A stretch of 53,328 nt of DNA from contig NZ_MLCF01000162.1 in NCBI RefSeq assembly GCF_001879105.1, positions 1 through 53,328 of the forward strand. Reading direction: 5' to 3'. Under the pieces are notes generated by a model. That model was not told the origin of the DNA. It saw nothing but the letters and a program-made list of their open reading frames with translations, and did no database searches. This document shows positions 9,089-16,715 of the stretch, one piece after another. The DNA comes from Mangrovactinospora gilvigrisea (GTDB lineage: Bacteria; Actinomycetota; Actinomycetes; Streptomycetales; Streptomycetaceae). The position numbers and the translations under genes were made by a program. The first letter of the stretch is position 1; every line of letters begins with the position of its first letter.

Positions 9089-9138
9089 TTGACGGGGCTG
9101 CGGCACACGAGTTGGGTAGCTCGGGAAAACGTTGCCCT

Positions 9139-9150
9139 GAACCGGTTAAC
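9139..9150. promoter_or_regulatory. AACCGGTT operator-like site 1
   Basis: GAACCGGTTAAC contains the perfect palindrome AACCGGTT (9140-9147), 68 bp before the isomerase start. A second AACCGGTT occurs in the next gene gap (11111-11118) before another sugar dehydrogenase. Such AT-flanked palindromes are common for LacI-family repressors; the regulator is not in the window. Confidence 0.45.
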
Positions 9151-9217
9151 GCATCAGAGCCGCACAGAGCAGAACATTCCCCGAGCGATCCCGCGATCCC
9201 GAGAGAGCTGGTCCGCC

Positions 9218-9988
9218 ATGCCTCCCACGCCGCTGCCCCCCGACCGCCTGCTCGACCCCTCGACCGTCGCCGTGCAGCTGTACTCGCTGCGCGAGCGGAT
9301 GGCCGACCGCGACGCCGTCCTCGCCGACCTGGCCGCGATCGGCTACCGCGCCGTCGAGCCCTACGACGTCCTCGCCGACCCGGCCGGGTTCCGCGCCACC
9401 GCCGACTCCCTCGGCATCACGGTGTGCAGCGCCCACGCGCCCGCGCTCGGCGACAAGCGCAAGGAACTCCTCGACGCGGCCGGGGTGCTCGGCTGCGACA
9501 CCGTGATCGTGCCCGGCGTCCCCGCCGAGCGCTTCGCCTCCCGCGAAGGGCTGGAGGGCCTCGCCGCCGACCTCAACGCGGCGGCCGCCGAGGCCGCCGT
9601 CCGCGGGATGCGGATCGGCTACCACAACCACGGGTTCGAGCTGGAGAACACCGTCGACGGCCGGCACTCCCTGGAGGTGCTCGCCGAACTCCTCGACCCC
9701 GGCGTGCTGCTGGAGGTCGACACCTACTGGGCGCAGGTCGGCGGCGCGGACGTGCCCGCGCTGCTCGGCCGGCTCGGCGACCGCGTCCGCTATCTGCACG
9801 TCAAGGACGGGCCCGTCGAGCCCGCCTCCCCGATGACCGCGGTCGGCGGCGGGGTGATGCCGGTCGCCGAGATCCTCGCCGCCGGCACCGCCGTCGAATG
9901 GCGCGTCGTCGAACTGGACGAATGCGCCACCGACATGACCGAAGCCGTCCGCGACAGCTTCCACTACCTCACCGGAGCAGCGAAATGA
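9218..9988 (+). CDS. Sugar phosphate isomerase/epimerase family protein
   Basis: 256-aa TIM-barrel protein of the xylose isomerase-like (AP endonuclease 2) superfamily. Evidence: AVQLYSLRERM at the first strand, YRAVEPYDV, the metal-binding stretch RIGYHNHGFEL, LLEVDTYWAQVGG, and YLHVKDG near the C-terminus. The start is the ATG preceded by GAGAGAG; the frame is open further upstream, but that stretch passes through the operator region. Stop overlaps the start of the following Gfo/Idh gene (ATGA), so the two are translationally coupled. This isomerase plus dehydrogenase pairing is common in inositol-like or oxidised-sugar catabolism; the substrate is unknown. Confidence 0.85.
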   Translation: MPPTPLPPDRLLDPSTVAVQLYSLRERMADRDAVLADLAAIGYRAVEPYDVLADPAGFRATADSLGITVCSAHAPALGDKRKELLDAAGVLGCDTVIVPGVPAERFASREGLEGLAADLNAAAAEAAVRGMRIGYHNHGFELENTVDGRHSLEVLAELLDPGVLLEVDTYWAQVGGADVPALLGRLGDRVRYLHVKDGPVEPASPMTAVGGGVMPVAEILAAGTAVEWRVVELDECATDMTEAVRDSFHYLTGAAK

Positions 9989-11091
9989 GTCCCACCGGGA
10001 TCGCCCTGATCGGCGCCGGCACCATCAGCAAGCAGTACCTCGACAACCTGACGAAGTTCCCCTCCGTCAAGGTCGTCTCCATCGGCGACATCGACACCGA
10101 GCGGGCCGCCGAGGTGGCCGCCAACTACGGCGTCGGCCACTCCGGGACGGCCGCCGAGGCGATCGCCCACCCCGAGGCGGAGATCGTCGTCAACCTGACG
10201 ATCCCCGCCGCCCATGTGGAGGTGGCCCGCGCCGCGCTCGCCGCCGGCAAGCACGTCTACGGCGAGAAGCCGTTCGCGCTCAGCCGCGAGGAGGGCCGCA
10301 AGCTGCTGGAGGAGGCCCGCGCCAAGGGCCTGCGGCTGGGCAGCGCGCCGGACACCTTCCTGGGCGCCGGGGTGCAGACCTCGCTGCGCGCGCTGCAGGC
10401 CGGCGAGATCGGCCGCCCGCTCTTCGCCATGACGGCGATGCAGTCGCCCGGCCCGGAGAGCTGGCACCCCAACCCGGCGTTCCTCTTCCAGAAGGGCGCC
10501 GGCCCGCTCTGGGACATCGGCCCCTACTACCTGACGCTGCTGGTGGCGCTCCTCGGCCCGGCGACCCGCGTCTCCGCGGTGGGCCGCAAGTCGAAGGAGA
10601 CCCGCACCGTCGGCTCCGGCCCGCTGGCCGGCACCGAGTTCGAGGTGGAGGTGCCCACCCATGTGGCGGCGAACGTGGAGTTCGCGTCCGGCCAGGTGGC
10701 GTCCGTCATCCTCTCCTTCGACTCCCAGGTCAACCGGCACGGCTTCGTCGAGATCAACGGCACCGGCGCGGCGCTGAAGGTGCCGGACCCGAACGGCTTC
10801 GACGGCGAGGTCGGGCTGCGCAGCGCGGGCGACAAGGAGTGGGCGTTCCGCCCCTCCGAGGGCGCCTCGGACGGCCGCGGCACCGGCGTGGTGGAGATGG
10901 CCCAGGCCATCCGCGGCGGCCGGCCGCACCGGGCCTCCGCCGAGCTGGCCCTGCATGTGGTCGACCTGATGGAGGCGATCGCCGAGTCCGCCGACACCGG
11001 TGAGTTCGTGCAGGTGGACGCGGATCTGCTGGAGCAGGCCGGCGGGGTTCCGGAGCCGCTCCCGGTGGACTGGGACCCGAAGACGGTGTGA
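9985..11091 (+). CDS. Gfo/Idh/MocA-family NAD(P)-dependent sugar dehydrogenase
   Basis: 368-aa two-domain oxidoreductase. The Rossmann glycine motif is at the N-terminus (ALIGAGTISKQYLDNL). The characteristic EKPFALS, with its conserved catalytic Lys, follows GKHVYG near residue 90. The second domain has GPLWDIGPYYLTLLVALLGP, the active-site helix of this family. The ATG overlaps the stop of the isomerase gene, so both act in one pathway, probably oxidising and isomerising the same sugar or cyclitol. Length is normal. No signal peptide is seen; it should be cytoplasmic. Confidence 0.88.
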   Translation: MSPTGIALIGAGTISKQYLDNLTKFPSVKVVSIGDIDTERAAEVAANYGVGHSGTAAEAIAHPEAEIVVNLTIPAAHVEVARAALAAGKHVYGEKPFALSREEGRKLLEEARAKGLRLGSAPDTFLGAGVQTSLRALQAGEIGRPLFAMTAMQSPGPESWHPNPAFLFQKGAGPLWDIGPYYLTLLVALLGPATRVSAVGRKSKETRTVGSGPLAGTEFEVEVPTHVAANVEFASGQVASVILSFDSQVNRHGFVEINGTGAALKVPDPNGFDGEVGLRSAGDKEWAFRPSEGASDGRGTGVVEMAQAIRGGRPHRASAELALHVVDLMEAIAESADTGEFVQVDADLLEQAGGVPEPLPVDWDPKTV

Positions 11092-11109
11092 AAGCGGCGC
11101 GATCGGTCA

Positions 11110-11121
11110 AAACCGGTTGAC
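11110..11121. promoter_or_regulatory. AACCGGTT operator-like site 2
   Basis: AAACCGGTTGAC lies 109 bp before the next Gfo/Idh gene and contains the same AACCGGTT core as site 1. It is also bracketed by GTCAA (left) and TTGAC (right). The right part, TTGACA, could serve as a -35 box, so binding here could block a promoter. Confidence 0.45.
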
Positions 11122-11154
11122 AGCCGCGGCGGCGTGTGCCGCTGACTACCTCTT

Positions 11155-11186
11155 TATCCCGGCGCACTGTAGCGTGCGCCGGGATA
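11155..11186. promoter_or_regulatory. Perfect 13-bp inverted repeat before Gfo/Idh gene
   Basis: Arms TATCCCGGCGCAC and GTGCGCCGGGATA are perfect over 13 bp around the 6-base loop TGTAGC. The repeat ends 40 bp before the start codon and 24 bp before the GGGAGG ribosome-binding site. It could be a large operator, a leader hairpin, or the terminator of the upstream dehydrogenase gene. The loop also holds TAGCGT, a possible -10 box. Confidence 0.6.
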
Positions 11187-11226
11187 TTCGTCCCCTCGAC
11201 CCATCCCACCGGGAGGCTCGCACCCG

Positions 11227-12360
11227 ATGGACGTTCTGCGCATCGGCACCCTGGGCGCAGCCCGCATCGCCCCCAAGGCCCTCGTCCGCCCGGCCCGCGA
11301 GGTCGACGGCGTCGAGGTGGTCGCCGTCGCGGCGCGCGACCGCGGCAGGGCGGAGGAGTTCGCCGCCCGCCAGGGGGTCCCCCGGGTGCACGGCTCCTAC
11401 CGGGAGCTGGTGGAGGACCCGGAGATCGACGCGGTCTACAACCCGCTGCCGAACGCGCTGCACCTGCCGTGGACGCTGGCCGCGCTGGCGGCCGGCAAGC
11501 ACGTCCTGTGCGAGAAGCCGCTGACGAACAACGAGGCGGAGGCCCGGACGGCGTCCGCCGCGGCGCGGGAGCGCGGGCTGGTGCTGATGGAGGCGTTCCA
11601 CTACCGGCACCACCCGGTGATGAAGCGCCTGGTGCGGCTGGTGCACGGGCTGCCCGGCGAGGGCGAGCGGCTGCCGTTCCCGGGGGCGCGGGGCGCGATC
11701 GGCGCGATCCAGCGGATCGAGGCGCGGATGTGCTTCCCGATGCTCGCCCGCGGCGACATCCGCTACGACTACGAGCTGGGCGGCGGCGCGCTGATGGACG
11801 CCGGCTGCTACGCCGTGCACGCGGCCCGCGCCCTGGGCCTGGGCCCGGAGCTGGGCGATCCGGCCGCTGAGCCGGAGGTGGTGCGGGCCCGCGCCAAGCG
11901 GCTGCGCCGCGACCCCCGGGTGGACCGGGCGATGGACGCCGAGCTGCGCTTCCCCTCGGGGGTGCGGGCCCGGGTGGTGGCCTCCCTCTGGTCGGGCCGG
12001 GCGCTCGACATCGGGCTGCGGGTGATCGGCGAGCGCGGCGAGGTGTCGGTCTTCAACTACCTGGCGCCGCAGGCCGGGCACCGCATCCGGGTGCGCGCCG
12101 AGGACCGCTCCTGGACGGAGCACCTGCCCGGCGAGGGCACCTACACCCTGCAGCTGCGGGCGTTCCTCGCCGCGGTGCGGGACGGCGGCCCGAACCCGAC
12201 GCCGGCCGAGGACGCGATCCGCACCATGCGGGTGGTGGACGCCGTCTACCGCGGCGCCGGGATGCCGGTGCGCGGCGAGCCCGTCGAGGCCCCGCTCTCC
12301 CGCGCCGCCGGCTCGCCCCGCAACCCGACCCAGTGGGGCCTCGTCACGCAGCTGCGGTGA
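11227..12360 (+). CDS. Gfo/Idh/MocA-family oxidoreductase
   Basis: 377-aa dehydrogenase with an N-terminal Rossmann segment (RIGTLGAARIAPKALVRPA), CEKPLTNNEAEA with the conserved Lys, EAFHYRHHPVMKRLVRLV, and GGGALMDAGCYAVHAARALG. The latter set is typical of the D-xylose dehydrogenase/trans-dihydrodiol dehydrogenase-like branch. The ATG is preceded by GGGAGG at 11211-11216. It has its own upstream region holding an AACCGGTT site and a large inverted repeat, so it is probably transcribed separately from the isomerase pair. Its last 17 bp overlap the end of the convergent HD-domain gene. Confidence 0.87.
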   Translation: MDVLRIGTLGAARIAPKALVRPAREVDGVEVVAVAARDRGRAEEFAARQGVPRVHGSYRELVEDPEIDAVYNPLPNALHLPWTLAALAAGKHVLCEKPLTNNEAEARTASAAARERGLVLMEAFHYRHHPVMKRLVRLVHGLPGEGERLPFPGARGAIGAIQRIEARMCFPMLARGDIRYDYELGGGALMDAGCYAVHAARALGLGPELGDPAAEPEVVRARAKRLRRDPRVDRAMDAELRFPSGVRARVVASLWSGRALDIGLRVIGERGEVSVFNYLAPQAGHRIRVRAEDRSWTEHLPGEGTYTLQLRAFLAAVRDGGPNPTPAEDAIRTMRVVDAVYRGAGMPVRGEPVEAPLSRAAGSPRNPTQWGLVTQLR

Positions 12361-13306
12361 CGCGGAACCGCGCGGGCACGTGCGGCACCCGGGCCGGGTC
12401 CAGCGGCACCGGGCGGCCGTCGACGCGCGGGGTGTTGAGGTAGAGCCGGTCGACGCCGTAGGGGTAGCCGGCCGCACCCTCGATGCCGGTGTCGGGGCTG
12501 AGCACCAGCCGCTGCGGCTCCCAGCGCAGCAGCGCGGCGCCGTCCGCGGTGGACGGGTGCTCGGCGAGCAGCTGCATCAGCTGGTCGTCCGTCAGCCCGG
12601 GGATCTCGGAGGCGAGTTCGGGCCGGTCGGCCAGGAGCGCCTCGACCAGGCCGCGGAGCATCGCGTTGGGCGCGGCGTTCTCCCAGGAGCAGTGGTACTC
12701 GGCCTCCTGCTCGACGAGGCCGACGAGGACCTCCGCGGTGGCACGGTCGGTCTCCACGGCCCCGTCGACGACGCGGACGCGGGCCAGCAGCCGGGCCGGC
12801 AGCTCGTCGAGGCGGCCGTGCACCAGCCCGCTGCGCACCAGCGACTCCAGATGGTCCAGCTTCAGGGCGCCGGGCGGGGCGCTGATCACCGAGGGGCGCT
12901 CACCGGCCTCGGTGGCGATCACCTCCTCGGCGTCGATGCCGTGCGCGGCGAGCAGCGGGGCGAGGGCGCGGATCCGGTCCGTGCCCAGGCGGTGGTGGTC
13001 GAGGCCGTTGAGGCCCTCCAGGGTGTGGCTGAAGGGCAGGTGGCCGACGTCGTGCAGCAGGGCGGCGACGCGGGCGGTGCGGTCCTCGGGGGCGAAGTGC
13101 GCGGCGAGGGCGAGCACGCCGAGGCTGTGCTCCAGCCGCGAATAGCCCTGATGGGTGGTGAGCACGGCGGCGCCGGCGTGCGCGACGAAGCGGAGCCGGC
13201 GGACGGGCCGAGCGGTCAGCAGTTCTTCCTCGACGGGCGTCAGACGGGTCGTCACGCCCCATACGGGGTCGCGGTGGCTGCCGTTCCGTCCCAGATTCGC
13301 GATCAT
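12344..13306 (-). CDS. HD-domain phosphohydrolase
   Basis: 320-aa HD-superfamily metal-dependent phosphohydrolase. The metal site is laid out as HQGYSRLEHSLGVLALA (first His), ALLHDVGHLPFSHTLEG (the HD pair and a following His), and KLDHLESLVRSGL (final Asp), the order seen in the dGTPase-like branch (YdhJ/SAMHD1-type). The ATG has GGGAGG upstream on this strand. It converges on a sugar dehydrogenase with a 17-bp overlap. The substrate, whether dNTP or another phosphoester, cannot be told from sequence alone. A TetR gene lies 37 bp upstream in the same orientation. Confidence 0.85.
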   Translation of the reverse strand: MIANLGRNGSHRDPVWGVTTRLTPVEEELLTARPVRRLRFVAHAGAAVLTTHQGYSRLEHSLGVLALAAHFAPEDRTARVAALLHDVGHLPFSHTLEGLNGLDHHRLGTDRIRALAPLLAAHGIDAEEVIATEAGERPSVISAPPGALKLDHLESLVRSGLVHGRLDELPARLLARVRVVDGAVETDRATAEVLVGLVEQEAEYHCSWENAAPNAMLRGLVEALLADRPELASEIPGLTDDQLMQLLAEHPSTADGAALLRWEPQRLVLSPDTGIEGAAGYPYGVDRLYLNTPRVDGRPVPLDPARVPHVPARFRVTAAA

Positions 13307-13343
13307 GTGTCCGACCTCCCGGGGGGAGCAGGGGGACGGTCGA

Positions 13344-13973
13344 TCATACGCCTGCGCTGGGCGTTTCGAGCATCGGTCCGATCAGCTCCCGCAGATCGGC
13401 CTCGATCTCCGCCCGGGCGGGCGGCTCGGCGGCCCCGGTGCCGGCCGAGCAGTAGAACTGCAGCCCCTCCAGCCACATGACGAGGGATCGGGCGTGCCGC
13501 TCGGGGGCGGCGGAGCCGAGGTCGGCGAGGACCGCGCGCAGCGGGTCGCGCAGCGAGTGGCCCAGCCGGTCGTAGGCGGCGCGCAGTTCGGGGCGGCGGG
13601 CGGCCTCCAGGGCGAGCTCCATCCGGGCCCGGGTGCGCGCGGCCCGCCGGGTGACGAGGTGGTGGCCGATCGCCGCGAGGGCGGCGGCGAGGCCCTCGGG
13701 CGTGCCGGGCAGCGGGATGTCCGCGGGGTCGGCGCCGCCCGGCGCGCCCGGAGCACCCGGGGCGCCGAACTCGGCGGACTCCAGCTCCACGACGCGGTGC
13801 AGCGCGAGGTCGAGGAGCGCGGCGCGGGTGCGGGCGACGTTGGAGGTGGCGCCCGCGGGCAGCCCGGCCTCGGCGTCGACGGCCCGGTGGGTGAGCCCGC
13901 GCAGGCCCTCCCGCGCGAGCAGCGCGAGCGCACCGTCGGCGACGGACTCGCGCCGCGAGGAAGGGGAGGTCAC
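13344..13973 (-). CDS. TetR-family transcriptional regulator
   Basis: 209-aa regulator. N-terminal DNA-binding domain: ESVADGALALLAREGLRGLTHRAVDAEAGLPAGATSNVARTRAALLD, a TetR helix-turn-helix with a degenerate but recognisable turn. The GTG at 13973 is preferred over upstream codons because TAGAAT (minus strand, 13981-13986) ends 7 bases before it and no ribosome-binding site exists, implying a leaderless transcript. A longer start would translate through the promoter and operators. An Ala/Pro/Gly-rich loop follows the DNA-binding domain. Divergent from an FAD monooxygenase across two palindromes; that gene and possibly the MFS exporter are likely targets. Confidence 0.85.
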   Translation of the reverse strand: MTSPSSRRESVADGALALLAREGLRGLTHRAVDAEAGLPAGATSNVARTRAALLDLALHRVVELESAEFGAPGAPGAPGGADPADIPLPGTPEGLAAALAAIGHHLVTRRAARTRARMELALEAARRPELRAAYDRLGHSLRDPLRAVLADLGSAAPERHARSLVMWLEGLQFYCSAGTGAAEPPARAEIEADLRELIGPMLETPSAGV

Positions 13974-13995
13974 ACGGGGGATTCTAACCGACCCG

Positions 13996-14041
13996 ACTAC
14001 GGGTGTAGTGTGGGCCGGGCAGCCGAAACTACACCTGTAGT
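13996..14041. promoter_or_regulatory. Twin TetR-type palindromes
   Basis: ACTACGGGTGTAGT (13996-14009) and ACTACACCTGTAGT (14028-14041) share perfect 5-bp arms ACTAC/GTAGT and a 4-bp spacer, with centres 32 bp apart. They lie just upstream of the tetR -10 box (13981-13986) and between tetR and the FAD monooxygenase, the expected place for autoregulation and control of the divergent gene. Confidence 0.72.
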
Positions 14042-14125
14042 CCATCAGGGGTGCGGGCCTCCGGCTGATGTGCGGCTCCGCCGCGTGGGCGCGAGCGACC
14101 GGAGATCAACCGCGAGGAGGACGCC

Positions 14126-15301
14126 ATGCGCAATGCACTGATCGTCGGCGGAGGCATAGGCGGCCTCACCGCCGCCGCCGCCCTGGCCCAGTCCGGCTGG
14201 CGCGTCGCCGTCGCGGAACGCGCCCCCTCCCTGGAGCCCGTCGGCGCCGCCATCGGCATCGCCCCCAACGCCCTGCGCGCCCTCGACGTGCTCGGCCTCG
14301 GCGACGCCGTCCGCGACCTCGCCGCGCTGCGCGACGTCCCGGAGGCCGGCATGCGCCGCCCCGACGGCGCCTGGCTGGCCCGCACCGACGGCGCCGCCAT
14401 GCTCAAGCGGTTCGGCGACCCCGTCGCCGTGCTGCCCCGCGCCGACCTGGTGCGGATCCTCACCGACGCCCTGGACGCCGCCGGGGTCACCGTCCGCACT
14501 GGCACCGCCGTCACCGCGCTCGCCGATCCCGGCGGGCCGGACGCCCCCGCCGCCGTCACCACCGAGGACGGCGCGCGGCTCGACGCCGAACTGCTGGTCG
14601 CCGCCGACGGCGTGCACTCCCGGCTGCGCGCCGCGCTCTGGCCCGACCACCCCGGACCGGCCCCGGTCGGCACCGTCGCCTGGCGCGCCCTGCTGCCCGC
14701 GCCCGCCGCCGGGACCTCCTACGGCGAGACCTGGGGCCCGCGCCGGCTCTTCGGGATCGTGCCGCTCGCCGACGGGCGGGTCTACGTCTACGCCACCGCC
14801 GACGCCGCCGAGGAGCACCTCGGCCCGGCGAAGCTCTTCGCCGGCTGGCACGCTCCCGTCCCCGAGCTGGCCGAGGCGCTGGAGACCGGGCTCGACGAGA
14901 GCAGCGGACGCACCCTCCGGAACGAGATCCTGGAGGCCGGCACCCCGCTGCCCGCCCTGCACCGCGGACGGACCGCCGTCCTCGGCGACGCCGCCCACGC
15001 CATGCGCCCCAACATGGGCCAGGGCGGCTGCATGGCCATCGAGGACGCGCTGGTGCTGGCGCACGAGGTCGGGGGCGACACGGCCGCCGATCCCGAGGCC
15101 GTCCCCGCCGCGCTCGCCGGCTACACCGCCGCGCGGCTGCCCCGCACCACCCGGGTCGTCCGCTCCTCGCGCCGCGCCGCGGCCCTCTCCGCGCACCCGT
15201 TGGGCGGGCTGCTGGCCGCGGCGGGCGCGCGCCTCGCCCCGTCCGCCGCCTACCGGCAGATGGACGCGGTCCTCAAGTGGCAGCCCCCGCAGGCGGGTTG
15301 A
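14126..15301 (+). CDS. FAD-dependent monooxygenase (PHBH family)
   Basis: 391-aa single-component flavoprotein monooxygenase. FAD-binding GGGIGGLTAAAALAQSGW is at the N-terminus, the DG motif appears as LLVAADGVHSRLR, and the GD motif as VLGDAAHAMRPNMGQGGCMAIEDALVLA, all spaced as in p-hydroxybenzoate hydroxylase relatives. GAGGAGG lies just before the ATG. It hydroxylates aromatic or polyketide-like substrates using NAD(P)H and oxygen; the substrate is unknown. Next to a TetR repressor and an MFS exporter, it may belong to a modify-and-export response to an aromatic compound. Confidence 0.9.
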   Translation: MRNALIVGGGIGGLTAAAALAQSGWRVAVAERAPSLEPVGAAIGIAPNALRALDVLGLGDAVRDLAALRDVPEAGMRRPDGAWLARTDGAAMLKRFGDPVAVLPRADLVRILTDALDAAGVTVRTGTAVTALADPGGPDAPAAVTTEDGARLDAELLVAADGVHSRLRAALWPDHPGPAPVGTVAWRALLPAPAAGTSYGETWGPRRLFGIVPLADGRVYVYATADAAEEHLGPAKLFAGWHAPVPELAEALETGLDESSGRTLRNEILEAGTPLPALHRGRTAVLGDAAHAMRPNMGQGGCMAIEDALVLAHEVGGDTAADPEAVPAALAGYTAARLPRTTRVVRSSRRAAALSAHPLGGLLAAAGARLAPSAAYRQMDAVLKWQPPQAG

Positions 15302-15381
15302 CGCGAACCCTGACGCGAACCCGATCAACGGGTTGGACCGATCGGCGGCCGGGCGGGGAGAGTGGGCCGCTGGAGGTATTC

Positions 15382-16626
15382 ATGTCAGACGTCGCGTCGA
15401 CCCGCCGGACCCGCGGCCGGGCCGCGGACCCCGGGTCCCGCTCCCCCGGACGGGGCCTGCTGCCGCTGATGGCGGTGGCGGCCGGCCTCTCCGTGGCCGG
15501 CAACTACTTCGCCCAGCCGCTGCTCGACGTCATCGCCCGCCAGGTGCATCTGGCGCCCTCGCTGGGCGGGCTGGTGGTGACGGTGGCCCAGGTCGGCTAC
15601 GGCGCCGGGCTGCTGCTCCTCGTCCCGCTCGGCGACCTGCTCGACCGGCGCCGGCTGGCGGTGCTGCTCACCGCGCTCACCGCGGCGTTCCTGCTGGTGA
15701 CGGCGACCGCGACGAACGCGGCCGTGCTGCTGGCCGGCACCGCGCTCACCGGGCTGACGTCGGTGGCGGCCCAGGTGATCGTGCCCTTCGCGGCATCGCT
15801 GGCGGAGCCGGAGCGGCGCGGCCGGGCGGTGGGCACGGTGATGACCGGCCTGCTGCTCGGCATCCTGCTCGCGCGCACCGCGTCCGGGCTGCTCGCCGGG
15901 GCGGGCGGCTGGCGGACGGTCTTCTTCGTCAACGCGGGGCTGATGGCGGTGATGGCGGTGGCGCTGCACCGCCGGCTGCCGTCCGCGCCGCCGGAGACGG
16001 CGGGCGGCGAACGTCCGGGCTACCCGCGGCTGCTGGGGTCCTCGCTGGCGCTGCTGGCCCGCGAGCCGGCGCTGCGCTGGCGCGGGGCGATGGGGGCGCT
16101 CGCCTTCGGGGTGTTCAGCGTGCTGTGGACGGCGCTGGCCTTCCTGATGTCGGGGCCGCCCTACCACTGGTCGACGTCGGCGATCGGCCTGCTGGGGCTG
16201 GTCGGCGCGGCGGGCTCGCTGTCGGCGTCGGTGACCGGGCGGCTCGGCGACCGCGGGCTGGTGCACCGGGTGAGCGGGATCTCGGCGGCGCTGCTGCTGG
16301 TCTCCTGGGCGGTGCTGGCGGCCGGCGGCAGCGGCGGGGCATGGGGGCTGGTGGCGCTGCTCGCCGGGATGCTGGTGCTGGACGCGGCGTCGCAGGGCGT
16401 GCACATCTCCAACCAGAACATCGTCTACGCGCTGCGGCCGGAGATCCGCAACCGGCTCAACTCGGTCTACATGACGCTCTACTTCATCGGCGGCGCGGCG
16501 GGCTCGGCGGGCGCCTCCGCGCTGTGGGGGCTCGCCGGATGGACGGGCGTCTGCGCGCTGGGCGGGGCGATGTCCGCGGCGCTGGTCGCGGTGTGGACCC
16601 TCGACCGGATCCTGGCCCACCGCTGA
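15382..16626 (+). CDS. MFS transporter, probable drug/small-molecule efflux
   Basis: 414-aa major facilitator with about 12 hydrophobic helices. A short basic N-terminal tail precedes LLPLMAVAAGLSVAGNYFAQPLLDVIA; motif A appears as LVPLGDLLDRRRLAVLLTAL and motif C-like glycine-rich helices follow. The FAQPLL opening is typical of the YnfM/AraJ-like exporters. GGAGG stands 6 bases before the ATG. It follows the FAD monooxygenase after 80 bp that contain AACCCG...CGGGTT arms but no strong terminator, so cotranscription is possible. The substrate is unknown. Confidence 0.88.
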   Translation: MSDVASTRRTRGRAADPGSRSPGRGLLPLMAVAAGLSVAGNYFAQPLLDVIARQVHLAPSLGGLVVTVAQVGYGAGLLLLVPLGDLLDRRRLAVLLTALTAAFLLVTATATNAAVLLAGTALTGLTSVAAQVIVPFAASLAEPERRGRAVGTVMTGLLLGILLARTASGLLAGAGGWRTVFFVNAGLMAVMAVALHRRLPSAPPETAGGERPGYPRLLGSSLALLAREPALRWRGAMGALAFGVFSVLWTALAFLMSGPPYHWSTSAIGLLGLVGAAGSLSASVTGRLGDRGLVHRVSGISAALLLVSWAVLAAGGSGGAWGLVALLAGMLVLDAASQGVHISNQNIVYALRPEIRNRLNSVYMTLYFIGGAAGSAGASALWGLAGWTGVCALGGAMSAALVAVWTLDRILAHR

Positions 16627-16661
16627 GTGCGCGCCGGCCGCCCGCGGCGCTGTCACCCCGC

Positions 16662-16677
16662 CACCCCGGGTGGGGTG
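16662..16677. terminator. Hairpin between convergent genes
   Basis: CACCCC / GGGGTG stem with GGGT loop, in the 89-bp gap between the ends of the MFS gene and the convergent CBS-domain gene. It may serve both strands. Neighbouring GC-rich sequence could extend it. Confidence 0.5.
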
Positions 16678-16715
16678 CCGGGGCCCTGGGGCGGCGACAC
16701 CGCGCCGGCGGCGGG

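Noticed and set aside
9089-9122. TTGACG as -35 of the isomerase promoter
   Set aside because: No matching -10 box at 16-19 bp spacing; TAGCTC is about 22 bp away.
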